Shown here: piece by piece, positions 1 to 10,072 of the stretch
How the letters are laid out: the number at the start of each line of letters is the position of its first letter
Numbering within the stretch: position 1 is the first letter of the stretch
NCBI GenBank assembly: GCA_046303515.1
Contig: JBKCGI010000088.1
Location: forward strand, 1 to 64,000
Source of the DNA: M2408 sp046303515
Lineage (GTDB): Bacteria > Bacteroidota > Bacteroidia > Flavobacteriales_D > Crocinitomicaceae
Reading direction: 5' to 3'
DNA length: 64,000 bases
Made by a program: the position numbers and the translations under genes
The notes under the pieces: generated by a model
The model's input: only the letters and a program-made list of their open reading frames with translations
What the model was told of the DNA's origin: nothing
Database searches by the model: none

Positions 1-339
1 CTCAATTTTATAGGTTTTATTTCCAAAGAAGGAGAAGATTTGAAGGAAAATAAGTATAACACCTTGATTTTTGCTCAAATTTTAGGAGTTATTTTTTCTT
101 TGCTTTTACTAATCTGGACATTTAACATGAAATGGTCTGAGGTTTTTGTACTTATTTTTGCGGGAACAGCTGGGATTTTTTGGTTATTTCGAATTATTAG
201 AGGATTTTTGTTTTCAATTCAAAAAGGAATAGCATGGTATTATTTATTTTTGTACTTTTGCACCCTCGAAATTTTACCCTTAATACTAATTTATAGTGTT
301 TATAATAGTAAAATTGAGAGTGTTTTGAAGTTTTTATAA
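1..339 (+). CDS. DUF4271 family membrane protein, C-terminal part
   Basis: The frame is open from the left edge, so only the last 112 residues are visible; the TTG at 40 is internal, not a start. Three hydrophobic segments are visible (about residues 26-43, 48-66 and 76-95), ending in a Phe-Cys-Thr-Leu-Glu-Ile-Leu-Pro run that I associate with DUF4271 proteins. These integral membrane proteins are commonly encoded just before a HemD-like gene in Flavobacteria, which is the arrangement here (17-base gap). The biochemical function of the family is unknown. Family assignment rests on the C-terminus and on gene order. Confidence 0.7.
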   Translation, partial: LNFIGFISKEGEDLKENKYNTLIFAQILGVIFSLLLLIWTFNMKWSEVFVLIFAGTAGIFWLFRIIRGFLFSIQKGIAWYYLFLYFCTLEILPLILIYSVYNSKIESVLKFL

Positions 340-356
340 TTTAATATTGTAACATT

Positions 357-1115
357 TTGAGTATTAAAACTATTTTGGTTTCGCAACCTAAGCCAGAGGG
401 AGATAAGTCTCCATATTTTGATTTAGCTGAAAAATACAAGTTAAAAATTGATTTTAGACCTTTTATACATGTAGAAGGTATTAGTGCCCAAGAATTTAGA
501 ACGCAGCGTGTAAATATCGCTGAGCATACTGCTATTATATTGACTTCTAAAAATGCAGTCGATCATTTTTTTAGAATCGCAGAGGAAGTAAGATTTAATG
601 TGCCTGATGATATGAAATATTTCTGTATTAGTGAGGCAGTCGCTTTGTATTTGCAGAAATATGTGATGTATCGTAAACGTAAAATATTTTTCGGAAAACA
701 AACCATTGAAGAATTGGTTGAAACGATGAAAAAACACAAGAACGAAAAATATTTATTGCCTTGTACTGATATTTTAAGAGATAAGATTCCAGAAACTCTT
801 GAGAAGTTTAAAATTAACTTTACAAAAGCAATGTTATATCGCACAGTTGCCTCAGATTTGAGTGATTTGGAAGATGTATACTACGACATGCTTGTTTTCT
901 TTAGCCCTGGAGGAATTGAATCATTGTTTAAAAATTTCCCAGATTTCAAACAGAACAAAACTTTAATTGCCGCATTTGGTCCTACAACAGCTAATGCAGT
1001 AATGAAAAATAACTTACGTTTAGACTTAAATGCGCCACAGCCAAATGCTCCGTCAATGACTGCTGCCATTGAAAACTTTGTGAAAGAATCACTTAAAAAG
1101 TCTAAATCAAAATAA
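357..1115 (+). CDS. hemD: Uroporphyrinogen-III synthase (HemD family)
   Basis: A 252-aa cytosolic protein, the usual length for HemD, which cyclises hydroxymethylbilane to uroporphyrinogen III in tetrapyrrole synthesis. The N-terminal ILVSQPKPEG, the ILTSKNAVDHF segment and the late VFFSPGGIESL and AAFGPTTANAV segments match the two-lobed HemD fold as found in Bacteroidota. The start is a TTG at 357; the next in-frame ATG is about 85 codons in and would remove the first lobe. It follows the DUF4271 gene closely and is closed by a hairpin terminator. HemD is poorly conserved in sequence, so the exact enzymatic role is inferred from family resemblance. Confidence 0.8.
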   Translation: MSIKTILVSQPKPEGDKSPYFDLAEKYKLKIDFRPFIHVEGISAQEFRTQRVNIAEHTAIILTSKNAVDHFFRIAEEVRFNVPDDMKYFCISEAVALYLQKYVMYRKRKIFFGKQTIEELVETMKKHKNEKYLLPCTDILRDKIPETLEKFKINFTKAMLYRTVASDLSDLEDVYYDMLVFFSPGGIESLFKNFPDFKQNKTLIAAFGPTTANAVMKNNLRLDLNAPQPNAPSMTAAIENFVKESLKKSKSK

Positions 1116-1120
1116 ATTAT

Positions 1121-1151
1121 AAGCGTATCATTTGGTACGCTTTTCTTTTTT
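1121..1151 (+). terminator. Rho-independent terminator after hemD
   Basis: Seven-base arms AAGCGTA and TACGCTT enclose an 8-nt loop and are followed by a T-rich run (TTCTTTTTTC). The structure lies directly after the hemD stop codon and separates it from the PBP1A gene. Confidence 0.8.
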
Positions 1152-1203
1152 CATTTTCGTATTTATTTTTTTTTTAACTTTACGCAACTAATTTAGTTTA
1201 AAA

Positions 1204-3738
1204 ATGGCTATATCTAATAATTCTAAGGGATTCAATTTTTCAGACTTAGGACATAAAAGAATGACTTATGCCTTGTGGGCGTTTGGTATGTTTCCTTTAT
1301 TTTTCGTAAGTTGCTTGTTGCTTTTCCAATCTGAAGATGATTTACCACCAGTATCCATGTTGGATAATCCACCTGAATTGCAAGCATCTGTGGTGATTTC
1401 TGATGATGGAGTTACGGAACTTGGTCGTTACTGGAAAATTAACAGAACAAGTGTAGATTATAAGTCAATTTCACCATTTTTGACAGATGCTTTGATTTCT
1501 ACAGAAGACGAGCGTTTTCATAAACATTCGGGCTTTGATGTTCGCGCAATTATGAGGGCTATTTTTAGTTTTGGAGGAGCTGGAGGAGCTTCAACAATTA
1601 CGCAACAATTAGCTAAGCAACTCTTTACACTGCAAACTCGTGAAAAAGAAGCAATCGCTAGAGCAAATGGCGAAACAATTGAAAGTTCAGGAAAAATAGG
1701 TAGATTGTTTTCACGTGTGGGTGAAAAAGCAAGAGAAAATATCATTGCAACGCGTCTAGAATCTCGTTTTACAAAAGAAGAGATTATAACAATGTATTTG
1801 AATCAATTTGATTTTTTATACAATGCAGTAGGAATTGCAAATGCTTCTAAGGTATATTACAACAAAACTCCAAAGCAGTTAACTAAAGACGAGGCAGCGA
1901 TGCTAATTGGGATGTGTAAAAACCCTTCTTTGTACAATCCTTATAGTTTCACAAAGAAAGATTATCGTTCATCTCTTGCTTCAAAAAAAGGAGTTGACCC
2001 AAGTGCAATTACGGCTCAGGAGGTTCGCGATGCAAGAGCAGAAGACAGCACAAGAGCTTTGATGCGCAGAAATCAAGTTTTATTTCAATGGTTAAAAAAT
2101 AGTAATGATGGAAACGAAGCTTTGCGTATTAAGTTAACTCAAGCGGAATACGATGCTCTAAAAAACAAACCAATCGTTACAAATTATCAAGTTGTAGACC
2201 ATAAAAAAGGAAATGCTCCATACTTCCGAGAATCTTTAAGAGGAGAAATAACAAAGTTATTTGCTGAGAAAAATCCTGATGGAACTTTAAAATACAAGCG
2301 TGAAGATGGCGCACCTTGGGATATTTACAGAGATGGTTTGAAAATTTACACAACCATAAATGCTGATATGCAGCATCATGCAGAAGAAGCAATGGTTGAA
2401 CATTTAAAAGATTTACAACGTAAATTTGATAGAAACAATCGTGGATTGAAAAATTATCCTTTCTCTAGTTCTTTGACTGATGCTGAAGTGGAACAAGCGA
2501 TGACAAGCGCAATGCATCGTTCAGACAGATACAAGAATTTGATTAAAAATGGATTGTCAGAAAGCGAAATTCGCAGAAATTTCAATGAAAAAACGCCGAT
2601 GCGAATTTTCTCCTGGAAGGCTGATGAAGAGGAAAATTACGAAGTGGATACCTTAATGACTCCATTCGATTCCATTAAACATTATAAATCATTTTTGCAG
2701 GCAGGTTTATTATCAATTGAACCTGAAACTGGATTTATCAAAGCGTGGGTTGGTGGAGCAAATATTGACCATTTTGCTTACGATCATGTGCGTTTAGGAA
2801 AAAGACAAGTTGGTTCAACTATTAAACCATTCGTTTATGGTGCAGGAATTGCCATGGGAGTGGTTAAACCAGGTTTGGTTATCCCGCATATCAGTTATTG
2901 TGTAGATTTATTTGACCCAAGCGGAAACCCTGATGGGCAATGGTGTCCTAAAAATTCCATGAAATCTGGTAAAGGCGGAATGATTTCTATTAAGAAAGGT
3001 TTGGCAATGTCTTCTAACCCAATTGCGGTTTATGTGATGAAACAAATGGGACATCGTGCTGGACCTGAAACTGTTGCAAAGATTTTACGCAGCATGGATA
3101 TTGAATTGCGTCCAGAAGATATCGTTCCGGCTATGTGTTTAGGTTCAATGGATTTATCATTATATGAATTGGTTGCAGCTCAAGCTACTTTTGCAAATAA
3201 TGGAATTTTTAATCGTCCTAATGCCATTTTAAGAATTGAGGATCGTAATGGAAATGTAATTTACAATGCGAAGTCTTATTCGAAAGAAGTAATGAATGAG
3301 CAAGTTTCGTTTTCTGTCCTAAAAATGATGAAAGGTGTTATCGAGGGTGGAACTGGAAGTAGCTTGAGATATTCCTCAGCTTGGGGTGGAATAAAATATC
3401 CAACGGCAGCAAAAACTGGAACAACACAAAACAATTCAGATGGTTGGTTTATTGGAATGACTCCAGATTTAGCAACAGGAGTTTGGGTTGGAGCGGAAGA
3501 TAGAGGTGTACGCTTTAGATCAACTGATGAAGGACAAGGAGCTCGAACAGCAATGCCGATTTATGGATATTTTATGAACGCGGTATACAAGGATCCAAAA
3601 ATTGGTATTTCAACGGTAGATTTTAAAGCACCAAAAGGATTCGATGAAAGTACATTTAATTTAACAGGTCAAGAGTATTCTGTTGAAGACAGCACCGAGG
3701 AGCCAGAAGGAGAAGGTACTGAAGATGTTATATTATAA
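1204..3738 (+). CDS. mrcA: Class A penicillin-binding protein 1A (transglycosylase/transpeptidase)
   Basis: An 844-aa bifunctional murein synthase that polymerises lipid II and cross-links stem peptides at the periplasmic face of the inner membrane. One membrane anchor spans about residues 21-41. The GT51 glycosyltransferase domain shows the EDERF motif with catalytic Glu101 and the GGASTITQQLAK motif at 127-138. The transpeptidase domain shows S538-T-I-K541, the SSN triad at 603-605 and K737-T-G739, so all three penicillin-binding motifs are intact. The acidic C-terminal tail is short. A variant -7 box TAACTTTA lies about 30 nt upstream. The next gene starts 15 nt downstream and is probably cotranscribed. 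Confidence 0.95.
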   Translation: MAISNNSKGFNFSDLGHKRMTYALWAFGMFPLFFVSCLLLFQSEDDLPPVSMLDNPPELQASVVISDDGVTELGRYWKINRTSVDYKSISPFLTDALISTEDERFHKHSGFDVRAIMRAIFSFGGAGGASTITQQLAKQLFTLQTREKEAIARANGETIESSGKIGRLFSRVGEKARENIIATRLESRFTKEEIITMYLNQFDFLYNAVGIANASKVYYNKTPKQLTKDEAAMLIGMCKNPSLYNPYSFTKKDYRSSLASKKGVDPSAITAQEVRDARAEDSTRALMRRNQVLFQWLKNSNDGNEALRIKLTQAEYDALKNKPIVTNYQVVDHKKGNAPYFRESLRGEITKLFAEKNPDGTLKYKREDGAPWDIYRDGLKIYTTINADMQHHAEEAMVEHLKDLQRKFDRNNRGLKNYPFSSSLTDAEVEQAMTSAMHRSDRYKNLIKNGLSESEIRRNFNEKTPMRIFSWKADEEENYEVDTLMTPFDSIKHYKSFLQAGLLSIEPETGFIKAWVGGANIDHFAYDHVRLGKRQVGSTIKPFVYGAGIAMGVVKPGLVIPHISYCVDLFDPSGNPDGQWCPKNSMKSGKGGMISIKKGLAMSSNPIAVYVMKQMGHRAGPETVAKILRSMDIELRPEDIVPAMCLGSMDLSLYELVAAQATFANNGIFNRPNAILRIEDRNGNVIYNAKSYSKEVMNEQVSFSVLKMMKGVIEGGTGSSLRYSSAWGGIKYPTAAKTGTTQNNSDGWFIGMTPDLATGVWVGAEDRGVRFRSTDEGQGARTAMPIYGYFMNAVYKDPKIGISTVDFKAPKGFDESTFNLTGQEYSVEDSTEEPEGEGTEDVIL

Positions 3739-3753
3739 GAAAAGGAAAGTTTG

Positions 3754-4452
3754 ATGAATAAGCAAGTTAAAAACGTTGAAGAAGCTTTAATTGGAATTGA
3801 AGACGGAATGACAATCATGTTGGGTGGTTTTGGTTTATGTGGAATTCCTGAAAACTCGATCAATCAATTGGTAAAAATGGGAGTTAAAAATTTGACTTGC
3901 ATTTCAAATAATGCTGGAGTTGATGATTTTGGATTAGGATTATTATTGCAAACAAAACAAATCAAAAAAATGATTAGTTCATACGTTGGTGAAAATGATG
4001 AATTTGAACGTCAAATGCTTTCTGGTGAATTAGAAGTAGATTTAATACCTCAAGGTTCATTGGCTGAAAGATGTCGTGCTGGTGGAGCTGGAATTCCTGC
4101 TTTCTTTACACCTGCAGGTTACGGAACTGAAGTTGCGGAAGGAAAAGAAGTTCGAATTTTTAATGGGAAACCGCATATTTTGGAATCAGCTTTGACTGCT
4201 GATTTTGCAATTGTAAAAGCTTGGAAAGGAGATACGGAAGGTAATTTAGTTTTTAAAGCAACTGCGCGTAATTTCAACCCAATGATGGCAATGGCAGGTA
4301 AGATTACGATTGCGGAAGTGGAAGAATTAGTTCCAGCTGGTGAATTAGATCCAAATTATATACATACTCCTGGTATTTTTGTACAACGTATTTTTCAAGG
4401 TGAGAAATTTGAAAAAAGAATTGAGCAAAGAACAGTGAGAAAAAGAGATTAA
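3754..4452 (+). CDS. scoA: 3-oxoacid CoA-transferase subunit A
   Basis: A 232-aa CoA-transferase alpha subunit (SCOT type), which with a beta subunit moves CoA from succinyl-CoA to acetoacetate or a related acid. Family signatures include the GGFGLCGIPE loop near residue 25, SNNAG, and the GGAGIPAFFTPAGYGT stretch. I chose ATG 3754, preceded by AAGGAAAG, over an adjacent TTG at 3751. It follows the PBP1A gene by 15 nt. The beta subunit that carries the catalytic Glu, normally the next gene, is absent: a terminator and a convergent adhesin gene follow. The enzyme therefore needs a partner encoded elsewhere. Confidence 0.9.
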   Translation: MNKQVKNVEEALIGIEDGMTIMLGGFGLCGIPENSINQLVKMGVKNLTCISNNAGVDDFGLGLLLQTKQIKKMISSYVGENDEFERQMLSGELEVDLIPQGSLAERCRAGGAGIPAFFTPAGYGTEVAEGKEVRIFNGKPHILESALTADFAIVKAWKGDTEGNLVFKATARNFNPMMAMAGKITIAEVEELVPAGELDPNYIHTPGIFVQRIFQGEKFEKRIEQRTVRKRD

Positions 4453-4470
4453 AAAATCGTTATAGAAAAT

Positions 4471-4510
4471 TAAAAAAGCGCTTGAATTTTTAAAATTCAA
4501 GCGCTTTTTT
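4471..4510. terminator. Bidirectional terminator between scoA and the convergent adhesin gene
   Basis: A perfect 13-bp stem (GCGCTTGAATTTT at 4477-4489, complement at 4491-4503) is flanked by six A residues on the left and seven T residues on the right. It can therefore terminate both the plus-strand scoA transcript and the minus-strand adhesin transcript. Confidence 0.9.
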
Positions 4511-4528
4511 TATAGTAATAGTTTTTCT

Positions 4529-7500
4529 TTATCTTAACATATTTACATGTCCCACAATTGATTGCTTTTCAGCATTCATTGAAAGTCCAAATGTAATTTT
4601 CCAAGTGTAAGTTCCCTGTTCAACTAGACCAAGATTTTTGTAAGTTCCATCCCAACCAACTCTGTAGTCAAGTGATTCAAAGATACGTTCACCCCAACGG
4701 TCATAGATTTCTAACAAATATTCTTGTGGATCGAAACCAGAAGTGAAAACAGGTAAGAAAACATTATTTCTTTCATCACCATTAGGAGTAAAGCTATTAG
4801 GAACGTAGTAAATTAAGGTTTCAGGAACGTTTACTATCATAGTAGCTGTGTCTTTACAACCTTCAAAACTTGTTGTGATTAAAGTAATGGTGTATCCTCT
4901 AACTTCTTGAGAATAAATATGTGTTGGTTCTGTTTCAGTTGAATTAAAACCATCACCAAAAGTCCAATCGTATGATATTGCATTAGTTGATAAATCAATA
5001 GTTCTAACGATAGGATTAATTGGGTCTAAAACGTTACTTTCTACAATGAAATTTGCATCCGGTTTTGCATTTACTACAATTGTTTCAGTATCTGAACCAC
5101 CACATCCTGCAGTTAAGGTGTATGTGATATCATTCACTCCAATTGAAGCACTAGCAGGATTAAAAGTTCCAAGATTTACGTCTAGAATTCCTGTTCCTGA
5201 CCATACACCACCAGGTACATCTGCAGAAAGTATTGTAACAGGATCATTTTCACAAAATGGACCAGCAGGATTAATTGACACAATTGTTGGACTATTGATT
5301 ATAACAGTAGTAGTTGAAGTCGAAGAACAACCGTTTAGTGTTGCAGTCACGGTATAATCTCCAGCATTAGAAGGATTTACAAGTGGCAGACTATTGTTTT
5401 GTAATCCAGAAGCGTAATTAGGTCCTACCCATGAGAATATAGCGCCTGCAACATTGTTAACGGATAAGTCTAAGGTTTGACCTTCACAAATTGGTCCGTT
5501 GTTGTTGGCAGTTATAGCAGGTAAAGGATTTACTATTAAATCTACTAATGCTGATGTTGTTGGACAAGTATTATTTGTTTCATTAACAATTACTCTAAAA
5601 ATTAAACCATTTAAACCTGTGTTGTCAGAGATATTTAAAGTAGCAGTTGTAGCTCCTGAAAACACACCAGCATTAATCACATTGTTAAATGTAAGGCCAC
5701 CATCCGCACTTACTTGCCATTGGTATCCCGAAGCACCAGTAGCTATAACAGAATAAACAGCAGATCTTCCCGCACAAGCACTTTGATCAACTGGTTGCGT
5801 TGTAATAATTGGAGCATTACAGTTTTGAGCTGTACAAGAAGCCGTTCCATCTAAATAACATCCAGTTCCGTTACTTGTAACAGTAATGTCCACTATATCA
5901 TTTGGATTTAAACCGTTTAATGTAAATGAAGTTCCAACTTGGTTACCGCCGCTTTGAGCTGCGTTTCCATTCACAGAATAAGAAATATCGTAATCATTAG
6001 CACCGTTTAAAGCAGTCCAATCAAAAGTTACCGAAGAAACAGTTGAGGCTCCACATGTAATCACCGGAGTTTGAATTGCATTAACAGTTAAAGTAGCAGT
6101 ATTAGAAGTCGTTAGACAAGTACTTTCATTAATCAATAACTGATATTGGTTAGCATCCAAACCTGTATTATCAGAAATTGCTAGTGAAGTAGTTGTAACC
6201 CCAGAATATACTCCGCCATCTACCAAATCAGTGAATGTTGCTCCACCATCAGTAGAAATTTGCCATTGGTATTCATTTCCACCATTTTCCGCAACAGTTA
6301 AATTAACAGAATTTCCTTCACATTGCGTATCATCAACAGGTTGTGTATTGATAGTTGAAACACTTAAAACGGTTAATGTAGCACTAAGTGAAGTTGTAGG
6401 ACAAAGGTTGTTCACTTCAGAGATTACCAATTGATATCTGTTGGCATCTAAACCGGTATTATCAGAGATGGAAAGTGTTGTGGTTGTCGCTCCAGAATAT
6501 ACTCCCCCATCAGCTAAATCCGTAAATGTAGCACCACCATCAGTAGAAATCTGCCATTGATAAGCATTTCCACCAGTTTCCGCAACAGTTAAGTTTACAG
6601 AATTCCCTTCACATTGTGTATCATCCAAAGGTTGTGTATTGATTGTAGGAGGCACGCAATTAAATGCCACGCAAGAACCTGTTCCATTTGAATAACAGCC
6701 TGTTCCGTTAGCAGAAACACTAATATCAACTACATCATTGGCATTTAATCCATTCAGTGTGAATGAATTTCCTGCCTGGTTTCCACCACTTTGTAGCGGA
6801 TTACCGTTGATTGAGTATGAAATATCGTAATCAGTTGCACCAGCTAAAGCTAGCCAATCAAAGGTAACGGAGCTAGTTGTGGAGGTTCCGCATGTGATTA
6901 CAGGAGACACAATTGGATTTACAGTTAAAGTTGCAGGATTTGATGTAATTGGGCAGGTATTAGAGGTTTCATTTATTACTAATTGGTACATGTTACCATT
7001 TAATCCCGTGTTGTCACTAATAACCAATGTTGTGAAATTTACCCCTGAATAGATGGAGTTATTTGAAAGATTTGAATATGTCGTTCCTCCATCTGTAGAA
7101 ATTTGCCATTGATATGATGATCCTCCAGTTTCATTTACAATTAAATTAACTGAAATTCCTTGACAATTATTATCATCTACTGGTTGAGTATTGATCACTG
7201 GCGGTGTACAAGCTAAGGCAGTACATGTTCCATTTCCGCTGTTGTAACAACCTGTTCCACTAGGTGTTACGGTAACATCAACTTCATCTAAAGCATTTAA
7301 TCCATTCACAGAATAAGTTGAAGTTGCAACATTGTCATTGATGCTGGATCCGCCATTTATAGTGTAAGTAATATCGTAACTTGTAGTTCCAGCAATATCT
7401 TGCCAATCAAATGAAACGGAACTTGTTGTGCTTATTCCACAATTTATAACTGGACTAATGTTTGGATTAATAGTAATATCCATAGTGGTACCAACTGCAC

Positions 7501-10072
7501 ACTCTCCAACATTTTGCGTAAAAGTATATGTACTTGTGCCAGAAGGTGTGTTTGTAATTACTGCTGGTGACCATGTACCATTAACACCGTTGTTTGAGAC
7601 AGCTGGAAGTCCTGGTACTGCTCCATTTTCACAAATTGATGCTATTTGCGTGAAAGTTGGGGTTGTCTTTGGAGTAACAGTTAATGTCAATGCAGGATCT
7701 GTTGTTGCTGGACACTGAGGGTCTGCTGCTGTAACTACAAGTTGGTAAATATTACCATTTAAACCTGTAACATCGTTGATTCCCAGGTTATTAGTTGTTA
7801 CATTGGAATAAACTCCGCCATTCGCTAAATTTGAAAATGTTGTCCCATTATCTGTACTGATTTGCCATTGGAAACTAGTACCACCAGTAACGGTTACATC
7901 AAAGTTTGTAGCTAATCCTTCACATACAGTTTGATCTCCAATTGGTTGTACGGTAATTACAGGTGGTACGCAATTGTTTGCCTGACAAGTACCTGTTCCT
8001 GCTAAATAACATCCTGTTCCTGTTGGTGTAACAGTAATCGTCACATTATCTAAGGGATTTAGGCCATTTACTGTGTAGTTTGTCGTCGCTTGAGTTCCGC
8101 CATTGACACTAGCTCCTCCATTAATCGTATAAGAAATTGTATAATTTGTTGCTCCTGCTAAAGCAACCCAAGTAAATTGAACCGAAGATGTTGTTAATGT
8201 TCCACAGTTTACTGTTGGTGTTAAAATTGGGTTTACAACTAAATTCAAAGTAGTTGTTGTACCACATTGCCCAGCATCAGGTGTAAAGGTAAAAGTTTTT
8301 GTTCCTGAGGTTGCTGTATTCATGGCAGGACTCCAAGTTCCTGTAATTCCATTTGTAGAAGTCGTTGGTAAAACTGGACCAGCTGCATTTTGACATACTG
8401 GCGTCAATGCTGCAAAAGTTGGAGTAATGTTTGCTGGAGCTGTAATAGTGAAACATTCCTGAATAGTATTCGTGCAGTTAGAAGGCACATCTGCTGTAAT
8501 TACAATTTGATCAATTGCAATTGGTGGATCTTGACTTGAACTTGAATTGTTGATCCATGAAAAGCGAAACATTAAATTAGCTTGATTTGCCCAAGATGGG
8601 TCTGTTCTAGAACCTTGAATCCAAGAAGTTTGGTTATTTAATTTGGCTCCAGCTTGGGTCCAAGTTCCTCCTCCGTTTAAACTATATTCTAAAATTGCGT
8701 AATCATTTGCATCTCCATCACCCAACCAATAAAAACCAAATACAACATTAGACATTCCAGTAGTATTTATTCCAGTTGTTAAGGTTGCAGTTTGGTTTGA
8801 AGCTTGACTTCCATTAAAGTTTGCATTTAAGGGAGGAAAATTTACGGATCCAGCTCCACAAGTAACAGGTGAAGTTGAGGTTGCCATGATGTGTAAATAA
8901 GTACTTTGTGGACTTCCAGTTATTGCTCCTGGTTGATTTACTAATGCTGGAACCGAACCAATACCAGCGCATGTTCCACCAATAAAACTATTATTAATGG
9001 CCCAAATATTAGTACCATTGGAGTTATTTAAGGTCCAGTTTCCACCACCTCCTTCAAAGGTTTCAGAAAATATGGTTGAGTTTATTGTTGTAGTGTTTGT
9101 TCTGGTGATATCCACGCAATAAGTTCCGATTGGAAGATTAGTTAATGCTCTTTCGTCCGTTGCTCCACCAGGTAGGTTTCCAGCTGGTATTGGTGATGTT
9201 ATTGGACCACTCACCCAATCAAAAGTAGTATTCGCTGATGTAGGGTTTATTGTAATAGTTCCAGTATTTGGTCCTGCACATGTTACGTTAGTAGAAGTTC
9301 TAGTGTAGGTTGGTGCCAATGCAGGAGTTACTGTTACCGTTGCATTACCTGAAAATGTTCCAGCACATGAGGAGTTATTAACTGAGGTGATGCTATATGT
9401 CTTTGTAGCAGATGGTGTTACGTTGAATGTATAAGGTGACGCATTTATTCCATTTACTGTTACAGGTGTAGAACCATCTGTGTAGGTAACTGACCAAGGA
9501 GCTGTACCTGTAAATGCAATACTCAATGTTGTTGAAGAACCACCACATATTGCTGCCGTACCACTCAAACTAGCAGTTACTGTACATGGAGGTGTTGCTG
9601 GAATAGCAATATTTCTTACGCAAGATGGGCTATAAGACGAGTTAGTGTTTACTGCTATGTTTGTTGGTCTTCCTGTTACAGTTATAGTATAATTATTACA
9701 AAAAAGACTTGTATTATGAAGAGGAAAAATTGAACCCATATTATAGGTAACAACCAAGCCCGAAATACTTCTTGTGTAGTTATCTCCTCCGGATGTTGTT
9801 ACTGTATTTGGAAGCGCAGAAACTATATTCGTGACAGTTCCACCACTAAATGTAAAGTTAAATTGATCAGGATAAGATTCCATACCTAACATTTCATTAC
9901 AAACTGTAATAACATATGTATAAGTACCATTACCGTTATCTGTTTCACTAACTAATGATGCGGTAGAGTCATCACAAGCAATTACACTTTTAAATGAAAA
10001 AAACAGCGAAAAGACCGCCATTATGAGTCTTAAATTTGTGCTATTTAATTTCTTAAAAATTGTTTTAGACAT
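4529..10072 (-). CDS. Giant secreted Ig/FN3-repeat adhesin with type B T9SS sorting domain
   Basis: An 1847-aa exported protein. A signal peptide covers about residues 1-32. The middle holds five Ig-like modules with a YQWQIS(T/A)DGG core and four FN3-like modules with a TTSSVTFDW...YDISYSING pattern ending in a GTGCY segment. A lectin- or MAM-like stretch (ETFEGGGGNW) lies nearer the N-terminus. Near the C-terminus is a PKD domain (YDWTFGDG), then a gliding-motility-associated C-terminal domain (NSFTPNGDERNN, IYDRWGE, GTYTWKI), the type B secretion signal of T9SS. It is probably cell-surface attached or released. No PorP/SprF gene is adjacent on its strand. The ligand is unknown. Confidence 0.9.
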   Translation of the reverse strand: MSKTIFKKLNSTNLRLIMAVFSLFFSFKSVIACDDSTASLVSETDNGNGTYTYVITVCNEMLGMESYPDQFNFTFSGGTVTNIVSALPNTVTTSGGDNYTRSISGLVVTYNMGSIFPLHNTSLFCNNYTITVTGRPTNIAVNTNSSYSPSCVRNIAIPATPPCTVTASLSGTAAICGGSSTTLSIAFTGTAPWSVTYTDGSTPVTVNGINASPYTFNVTPSATKTYSITSVNNSSCAGTFSGNATVTVTPALAPTYTRTSTNVTCAGPNTGTITINPTSANTTFDWVSGPITSPIPAGNLPGGATDERALTNLPIGTYCVDITRTNTTTINSTIFSETFEGGGGNWTLNNSNGTNIWAINNSFIGGTCAGIGSVPALVNQPGAITGSPQSTYLHIMATSTSPVTCGAGSVNFPPLNANFNGSQASNQTATLTTGINTTGMSNVVFGFYWLGDGDANDYAILEYSLNGGGTWTQAGAKLNNQTSWIQGSRTDPSWANQANLMFRFSWINNSSSSQDPPIAIDQIVITADVPSNCTNTIQECFTITAPANITPTFAALTPVCQNAAGPVLPTTSTNGITGTWSPAMNTATSGTKTFTFTPDAGQCGTTTTLNLVVNPILTPTVNCGTLTTSSVQFTWVALAGATNYTISYTINGGASVNGGTQATTNYTVNGLNPLDNVTITVTPTGTGCYLAGTGTCQANNCVPPVITVQPIGDQTVCEGLATNFDVTVTGGTSFQWQISTDNGTTFSNLANGGVYSNVTTNNLGINDVTGLNGNIYQLVVTAADPQCPATTDPALTLTVTPKTTPTFTQIASICENGAVPGLPAVSNNGVNGTWSPAVITNTPSGTSTYTFTQNVGECAVGTTMDITINPNISPVINCGISTTSSVSFDWQDIAGTTSYDITYTINGGSSINDNVATSTYSVNGLNALDEVDVTVTPSGTGCYNSGNGTCTALACTPPVINTQPVDDNNCQGISVNLIVNETGGSSYQWQISTDGGTTYSNLSNNSIYSGVNFTTLVISDNTGLNGNMYQLVINETSNTCPITSNPATLTVNPIVSPVITCGTSTTSSVTFDWLALAGATDYDISYSINGNPLQSGGNQAGNSFTLNGLNANDVVDISVSANGTGCYSNGTGSCVAFNCVPPTINTQPLDDTQCEGNSVNLTVAETGGNAYQWQISTDGGATFTDLADGGVYSGATTTTLSISDNTGLDANRYQLVISEVNNLCPTTSLSATLTVLSVSTINTQPVDDTQCEGNSVNLTVAENGGNEYQWQISTDGGATFTDLVDGGVYSGVTTTSLAISDNTGLDANQYQLLINESTCLTTSNTATLTVNAIQTPVITCGASTVSSVTFDWTALNGANDYDISYSVNGNAAQSGGNQVGTSFTLNGLNPNDIVDITVTSNGTGCYLDGTASCTAQNCNAPIITTQPVDQSACAGRSAVYSVIATGASGYQWQVSADGGLTFNNVINAGVFSGATTATLNISDNTGLNGLIFRVIVNETNNTCPTTSALVDLIVNPLPAITANNNGPICEGQTLDLSVNNVAGAIFSWVGPNYASGLQNNSLPLVNPSNAGDYTVTATLNGCSSTSTTTVIINSPTIVSINPAGPFCENDPVTILSADVPGGVWSGTGILDVNLGTFNPASASIGVNDITYTLTAGCGGSDTETIVVNAKPDANFIVESNVLDPINPIVRTIDLSTNAISYDWTFGDGFNSTETEPTHIYSQEVRGYTITLITTSFEGCKDTATMIVNVPETLIYYVPNSFTPNGDERNNVFLPVFTSGFDPQEYLLEIYDRWGERIFESLDYRVGWDGTYKNLGLVEQGTYTWKITFGLSMNAEKQSIVGHVNMLR
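5530..8235 (-). repeat. Alternating Ig-like and FN3-like coding repeats
   Basis: In the adhesin gene five Ig-like units (about 95 codons each, with a conserved QP(V/L/I)..D.. start and NTGL(N/D) motif) alternate with four FN3-like units of about 88 codons. Two Ig-like units, at about 6060-6350 and 6355-6650, lie back to back and are the most similar. Boundaries are approximate. Confidence 0.8.

Noticed and set aside
5046..8000. Plus-strand ORFs of 67-103 codons inside the minus-strand adhesin gene
   Set aside because: They are reverse-frame shadows of repeats: their sequences repeat with the Ig/FN3 modules and have no start sites or known motifs.
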